Source of the DNA: Solirubrobacterales bacterium
GTDB taxonomy: Bacteria > Actinomycetota > Thermoleophilia > Solirubrobacterales > Solirubrobacteraceae
Assembly: GCA_003157595.1 (NCBI GenBank)
Contig: PMKB01000130.1
Coordinates: 668 to 10,130, forward strand
Direction of reading: 5' to 3'
Length of the DNA stretch: 9,463 nt
In this document: positions 6,744 to 9,463 of the stretch, in pieces
Numbering within the stretch: position 1 is the first letter of the stretch
How the letters are laid out: every line of letters begins with the position of its first letter
The notes under the pieces: generated by a model
What the model was told of the DNA's origin: nothing
The model's database searches: none
Seen by the model: only the letters and a program-made list of their open reading frames with translations
Made by a program: the position numbers and the translations under genes

Positions 6744-7257
6744 GTCTGTAGCTGCCCTTGGCGGGCTTGTGGATAAGGCGCGGCGGACGCAGTGCCACCC
6801 AGTCGACGTCGCTCGCACCAAGGATGGTTTCCATGCGGCGCATGTCCTCGTAGGTTGCACCGAAGAACAGCTCGAGCAGCGGCATCGCGATCACGCGCTG
6901 CGCGAGTGGCTGCTCGGCGCGGGGCCCGGCGGGCGCTGCTGAGATCACCGCGAGGCGGCAAACGCCGTCTGCGCTCATCGCAGTGAGCAGGTTGCGAACG
7001 CCTTGCGAGTAGACGTCGGTCTTGGCGCGCCCGCTGCCGACGCCGAGTGCCGAGACGACGCCGGTGACGCCGACGAGTGAGCCGCCGAGCGTCTCGGGCT
7101 TGAGCACGTCAGCGTGCGCAACCTCGAGCTTGGGGTGCGTGAAGGTGAGCGCGCTCGGCGAGCGCGCGAGCGCCACGACGTCGTTGCCGCGCTCGAGTGC
7201 CTGCTCGACGACATGCTTGCCGGTCCTGCCTGTTGCTCCGATGACGGCGATGCGCAT
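6744..7257 (-). pseudogene. N-terminal part of an NAD(P)-binding oxidoreductase, cut by the IS5-family element
   Basis: This is an atypical short-chain reductase/NmrA-like protein with a Rossmann fold. The nucleotide motif GATGRTG is at residues 7-13, followed by VVALARSPSAL, DVLKPETL, GVTGVVSALG, and a LAVISAAPAG strand. The start at 7257 is chosen because GGGGAG lies five bases upstream; a longer frame from 7278 lacks this. The gene ran into 5724-5839. Deleting the element and one TAA joins KGSYRL to SPEPVRGG in frame, giving exactly 210 codons plus stop, the usual size for these enzymes. The surviving frame instead runs into the transposase. It diverges from a MarR-type gene 64 bp away, a common arrangement in which the regulator controls the reductase, often in response to oxidants or electrophiles. 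The substrate is unknown and the disrupted enzyme is unlikely to work. Confidence 0.88.
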
Positions 7258-7321
7258 GCGATCTCCCCATGTATGCACTCAGAATGATAGTCACTAAACC
7301 GGACAATCCTCATTCTAGCGT
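7258..7321. promoter_or_regulatory. Divergent promoter region with inverted repeat, likely MarR operator
   Basis: These 64 bases separate divergent starts and are visibly A/T-richer than their surroundings. They contain a 7-bp inverted repeat, AGAATGA (7281-7287) and TCATTCT (7310-7316), about 29 bp between centres. MarR regulators usually bind palindromes in such gaps and repress both genes. The exact operator and the -35/-10 boxes are not certain. Confidence 0.5.
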
Positions 7322-7825
7322 ATGATCGGTCGTGTGGTTGGAGGCGACCCGAAGGGTTACGGGGGCTCGATGGCTTTCCTGCTCTCGCAGGTTGGTGCCC
7401 GTACGGCGCAACTCTTCGCTGCGCAGATCGCGCCGCTCGGGATCACGCCGCGGGCGTTCGCGATCCTGAGTAACCTCGGTGCCAGGCAGCCGCAGACACA
7501 GCAACAGCTCGCCGACGGGCTCGGGATCCACCGCAACAACATGGTCAGCCTGATCGACGAGCTCGAAGCCTCCGGCTGGGTGCGCCGCCACCGCAGCCCC
7601 GACGACCGTCGCGCCTTCGAGATCCACCTGACCACCGCCGGCCGCGAGGTTGTCACTCAAGTCAACGCGCTGGTCGTATCGCTCAACGAGGAGCTCGCCG
7701 GCGCCCTCGCACCCGCCGAGCGAGCCGCCTTCACCAGCCAGCTGACGCGGATCGCCCAGAGTCTCGAACTCGAGTCGGCGATCCACCCGCACGTCGCGGG
7801 GCGCGCGCACGCCAGCCCCCCTTAG
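7322..7825 (+). CDS. MarR-family transcriptional regulator
   Basis: This 167-residue winged helix-turn-helix regulator acts as a dimer and typically releases DNA on binding a small phenolic or on cysteine oxidation. The helix-turn-helix lies at about residues 57-85 (QTQQQLADGLGIHRNNMVSL), and the wing carries RSPDDRRAFEIHLT with the conserved D-D-R-R at 94-97. Dimer helices flank it: SQVGARTAQLFAAQIAPLG before, and ALAPAERAAFTSQLTRIAQS after. It has no cysteine, so thiol sensing is unlikely. The ATG at 7322 has no clear ribosome-binding site; the ATG at 7370, with GGGGG four bases upstream, is an alternative giving 151 residues. It diverges from the disrupted oxidoreductase, its probable target. 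Its TAG stop (7823-7825) is part of the target duplicated by the following insertion sequence, so the protein is complete. Confidence 0.9.
   Translation: MIGRVVGGDPKGYGGSMAFLLSQVGARTAQLFAAQIAPLGITPRAFAILSNLGARQPQTQQQLADGLGIHRNNMVSLIDELEASGWVRRHRSPDDRRAFEIHLTTAGREVVTQVNALVVSLNEELAGALAPAERAAFTSQLTRIAQSLELESAIHPHVAGRAHASPP
7821..7825. repeat. CTTAG target duplication of the IS1380-family element, left copy
   Basis: CTTAG is repeated at 9440-9444. Its last three bases are the TAG stop of the MarR gene. Joining the two flanks restores the uninterrupted sequence ...CCCCCTTAGTCGAGG. Confidence 0.88.
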
Positions 7826-7842
7826 CCTGGATCCACCGTTTG
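7826..7842. repeat. IS1380-family left terminal inverted repeat
   Basis: CCTGGATCCACCGTTTG, matched perfectly in inverted orientation at 9423-9439; beyond it a TCGGGG continues at both ends with a one-base offset. Confidence 0.93.
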
Positions 7843-7875
7843 TCGGGGGGTGTCGTCCGGGGCTGAGCTTTAAAT

Positions 7876-7934
7876 GACCTCCTGAGCAGGCAAGACGGGC
7901 CGTGCCAGCGGCTGCGGGTCCTGCACAGGAGGTC
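7876..7934 (+). promoter_or_regulatory. Hairpin that would bury the transposase ribosome-binding site
   Basis: The arms GACCTCCTGAGCAGG (7876-7890) and CCTGCACAGGAGGTC (7920-7934) pair at 14 of 15 positions around a 29-base loop. The right arm contains the AGGAGG (7927-7932) that serves the ATG at 7941. A transcript entering from MarR would fold and hide it. A TTAAAT at 7870-7875 could be a -10 box; a transcript beginning about seven bases later would lack half of the left arm and stay translatable. IS10 and IS50 use this logic; its use here is inferred. Confidence 0.7.
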
Positions 7935-7940
7935 ACCCGC

Positions 7941-9233
7941 ATGGTGCACGACTCGCCGGACCGACTCGCGGTCGCCTTTGATGATGAGCGGGTTATCGCG
8001 AACGCTGGCGTGATGCTGCCGGCGCTGCTCGCTGACCGGCTGGGCATCGAGGCGGTGGTCGAAGAGATTGTTGATCTCGGAGCTCGCTCGGGGGCGGCGA
8101 ACCCCGGACGCAAAGTGATGACATTGGTGTCTGCGATGGCGCTCGGAGCGGACTGCATCGAGGACTGCGACGTGTTGCGTTCGGGCCAGACCAGCGCGGT
8201 GCTCGGGCATGCGGTGGCGGCGCCCTCGACGCTCGGGACGTTCCTGCGGGCGTTCACGTTCGGGCATGTCCGCCAGCTCGACCGGGTGTTGGCAGAGAGT
8301 CTGCGGCGCGCATGGTTGGCGGGTGCCGGCCCTGGCGATCAGCGGCTTGTTGTTGATGTCGACAGCTTCGTTGGCGAGGTGTTCGGCTATGACAAGCAGG
8401 GCGCCGGATACGGATACACCCACAAACGGGGGTATCACCCGATCATTGCGACCCGCGCTGGGACCGGCGAGGTGTTGCACATCCGTGCCAGGAAGGGGTC
8501 CGCGAACACCGCTCGTGGCGCGTTGCGGTTCGTCGAGGAACTGATCCCTCGCGTCGGGCGGGCCGGCGCCACCGGGCCGAAGGTGTTGCGTGCGGACTCG
8601 GGGTTCTGGAACCACAGGATCATGGCCCGGTTGCAGGCCGCGGGCTGGCTCTACTCGATCGGGGTGCGCCAGCAGCAGCACATCAAGGCCGCCATCACCG
8701 AGATCCCGGAGCAGGACTGGCGGACGCTCGAGGATTACCCCGAGGGTGGGCAGGCGCAGATCGCGCAGACGATGCTCGGCCACCAGCGACTGATCGTGCG
8801 GCGCACCCGCCTGGTCGGTGCGCAGGCCGAGCTGTGGCCCGACTGGCGGCACTTCGCGTTCTTCACCAACTGCACCGACGCGATCGAGCTCGTCGAGGCG
8901 GAGCACCGCCAGCACGCGGTCGTGGAACTCGCGATCCGCGACCTCAAAGACCAGGCGCTCGCGCACTTCCCCTCCGGCAAGTTCCTCGCAAACGCCGCGT
9001 GGACCGTGATCGCCGCCCTCGCGCACAACCTCCTGAGATGGACCACCCTGATCGGACTGCCCGACACGATCATCCCCACCGCCCGGACCCTGCGCCGCCG
9101 GCTGCTCACCGTTCCCGGCCGCATCACCCACACCGCCCGCACCGTGACACTCCGGATGCCCGCCCGCTGGCCCTGGGAGACAGAGTTCCTCGCAGCCCTT
9201 GATCGCCTCCGTGCCGTGCCCCGGCTCACCTGA
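7941..9233 (+). CDS. IS1380-family DDE transposase
   Basis: This 430-residue transposase acts on the surrounding element's ends. Recognisable IS1380 landmarks are: an N-terminal segment FDDERVIANAGVMLPALLAD, the first catalytic Asp in VVDVDSFVGEVFG (D139/D141), KQGAGYGYTHKRGYHPI, the second Asp in LRADSGFW (D219), and the Glu in AVVELAIRDLKDQ (E329), followed by FPSGKFLANAAW. The C-terminal tail (LTVPGRITHTARTVTLRMP) is typical of the family. The ATG at 7941 is chosen because AGGAGG lies eight bases upstream; the frame is open from a GTG at 7902, but that lies within the hairpin loop. No frameshift or stop interrupts it, so the element is probably autonomous. A 523-codon opposite-strand frame is only its shadow. 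Confidence 0.93.
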   Translation: MVHDSPDRLAVAFDDERVIANAGVMLPALLADRLGIEAVVEEIVDLGARSGAANPGRKVMTLVSAMALGADCIEDCDVLRSGQTSAVLGHAVAAPSTLGTFLRAFTFGHVRQLDRVLAESLRRAWLAGAGPGDQRLVVDVDSFVGEVFGYDKQGAGYGYTHKRGYHPIIATRAGTGEVLHIRARKGSANTARGALRFVEELIPRVGRAGATGPKVLRADSGFWNHRIMARLQAAGWLYSIGVRQQQHIKAAITEIPEQDWRTLEDYPEGGQAQIAQTMLGHQRLIVRRTRLVGAQAELWPDWRHFAFFTNCTDAIELVEAEHRQHAVVELAIRDLKDQALAHFPSGKFLANAAWTVIAALAHNLLRWTTLIGLPDTIIPTARTLRRRLLTVPGRITHTARTVTLRMPARWPWETEFLAALDRLRAVPRLT

Positions 9234-9422
9234 CCCACGACCACGCTCACGAGGACGACCGGCACTGGGCCCCCGGCCTCGGCCTACCCGAACACCACCC
9301 ACAGCCCCGCCACGACGCCCTCAACTGGCCCACAAACCTCAGCGAACCCCACGCTCCCGCTGACAGCACGCCAACCCAGCCACAACGGACCGATCAACCA
9401 GCCACTACACCGGCGCCCCGAT

Positions 9423-9439
9423 CAAACGGTGGATCCAGG
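9423..9439. repeat. IS1380-family right terminal inverted repeat
   Basis: Inverted partner of 7826-7842, 17 of 17 bases, followed directly by the second CTTAG copy. Confidence 0.93.
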
Positions 9440-9444
9440 CTTAG
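9440..9444. repeat. CTTAG target duplication of the IS1380-family element, right copy
   Basis: Second copy of the 7821-7825 target. The 19 bases beyond it (9445-9463) are the original DNA downstream of the MarR gene; nothing can be assigned in them. Confidence 0.88.
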
Positions 9445-9463
9445 TCGAGGCGCAGCCGGACTG

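Larger units (their letters stand above)
7826..9439 (+). mobile_element. IS1380-family insertion sequence, complete, 1614 bp
   Basis: The ends are a 17-bp perfect inverted repeat CCTGGATCCACCGTTTG, with CTTAG duplicated outside (7821-7825 and 9440-9444). One transposase gene of IS1380 type fills most of the element. Size and the 5-bp duplication fit that family. It lies directly against the end of the MarR gene, in the same direction. The 206 bases after the transposase (9234-9439) hold no gene that I can support. Confidence 0.93.

Noticed and set aside
6247..7278. A single 343-residue native gene
   Set aside because: Its N-terminal half is an oxidoreductase and its C-terminal half a transposase, joined exactly at an 18-bp IS end with target duplication, so it is an insertion product.
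7731..9302. A 523-codon minus-strand frame across the IS1380-family element
   Set aside because: It crosses the element boundary and the end of MarR and has low-complexity Gly/Arg composition; the plus-strand transposase explains the region.
5843..9439. Composite transposon carrying the MarR gene between two insertion sequences
   Set aside because: The two elements belong to different families with unrelated ends, and each has its own target duplication, so they arrived separately.

Overview
The window looks like chromosomal DNA of a high-GC bacterium, most likely an actinobacterium. Reading frames are strongly G/C-ending, GTG starts are common, and the regulators and both transposases have an actinobacterial flavour. 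A Thermoleophilia-type lineage is possible, but I cannot fix the taxon from sequence alone. TGA is an ordinary stop codon here, since several intact genes end in it.

Positions 1-5049 form a carbohydrate-use locus. A secreted sugar-binding protein of an ABC importer (minus strand, 15-1322) diverges from a LacI-family regulator (plus strand, 1410-2462). Between them lies a striking array of three head-to-tail operator-like palindromes, GTGATCGATCAC with one single-mismatch copy, at a 13-bp period (1346-1383). Its half-site is close to the lac operator half-site, and the regulator's recognition helix is close to LacI's. Downstream of the regulator are a DUF1349 (concanavalin-like) protein (2543-3169) and a family 2 glycoside hydrolase of beta-glucuronidase type (3334-5049). 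The hydrolase keeps its catalytic glutamates and the glucuronic-acid N-x-K motif. However, it carries an in-frame TGA at 3481-3483, where the flanking homology expects an aromatic residue, so it is broken or truncated. The simplest reading is a locus that imports and hydrolyses a glucuronide or related glycoside under control of the LacI-type repressor.

Positions 5050-7825 are a decaying segment. It holds a LysR regulator that has lost its DNA-binding domain (5099 to about 5690) and a small NAD(P)-binding oxidoreductase (5724-7257). The oxidoreductase is cut in two by an 898-bp IS5-family element (5843-6740) with 18-bp perfect inverted ends and a TAA target duplication. Removing the element and one TAA restores a 210-codon frame exactly. 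The transposase is in two frames joined by a -1 slip at an A5G5 run. A MarR-family regulator (7322-7825) diverges from the broken oxidoreductase gene and probably controlled it.

Positions 7826-9439 are a complete 1614-bp IS1380-family element with 17-bp perfect inverted ends. Its CTTAG target duplication contains the MarR stop codon, so the regulator survives intact. The transposase ribosome-binding site lies inside a 15-bp inverted repeat, which looks like an RNA hairpin guarding against read-through expression. Only 19 bases of flanking DNA follow the element's target duplication.

I see no CRISPR array, tRNA, rRNA or recognisable defence system. The most interesting points are the triple operator, the single-codon lesion in the glucuronidase, the in-frame oxidoreductase-transposase fusion, and the hairpin before the IS1380 transposase.
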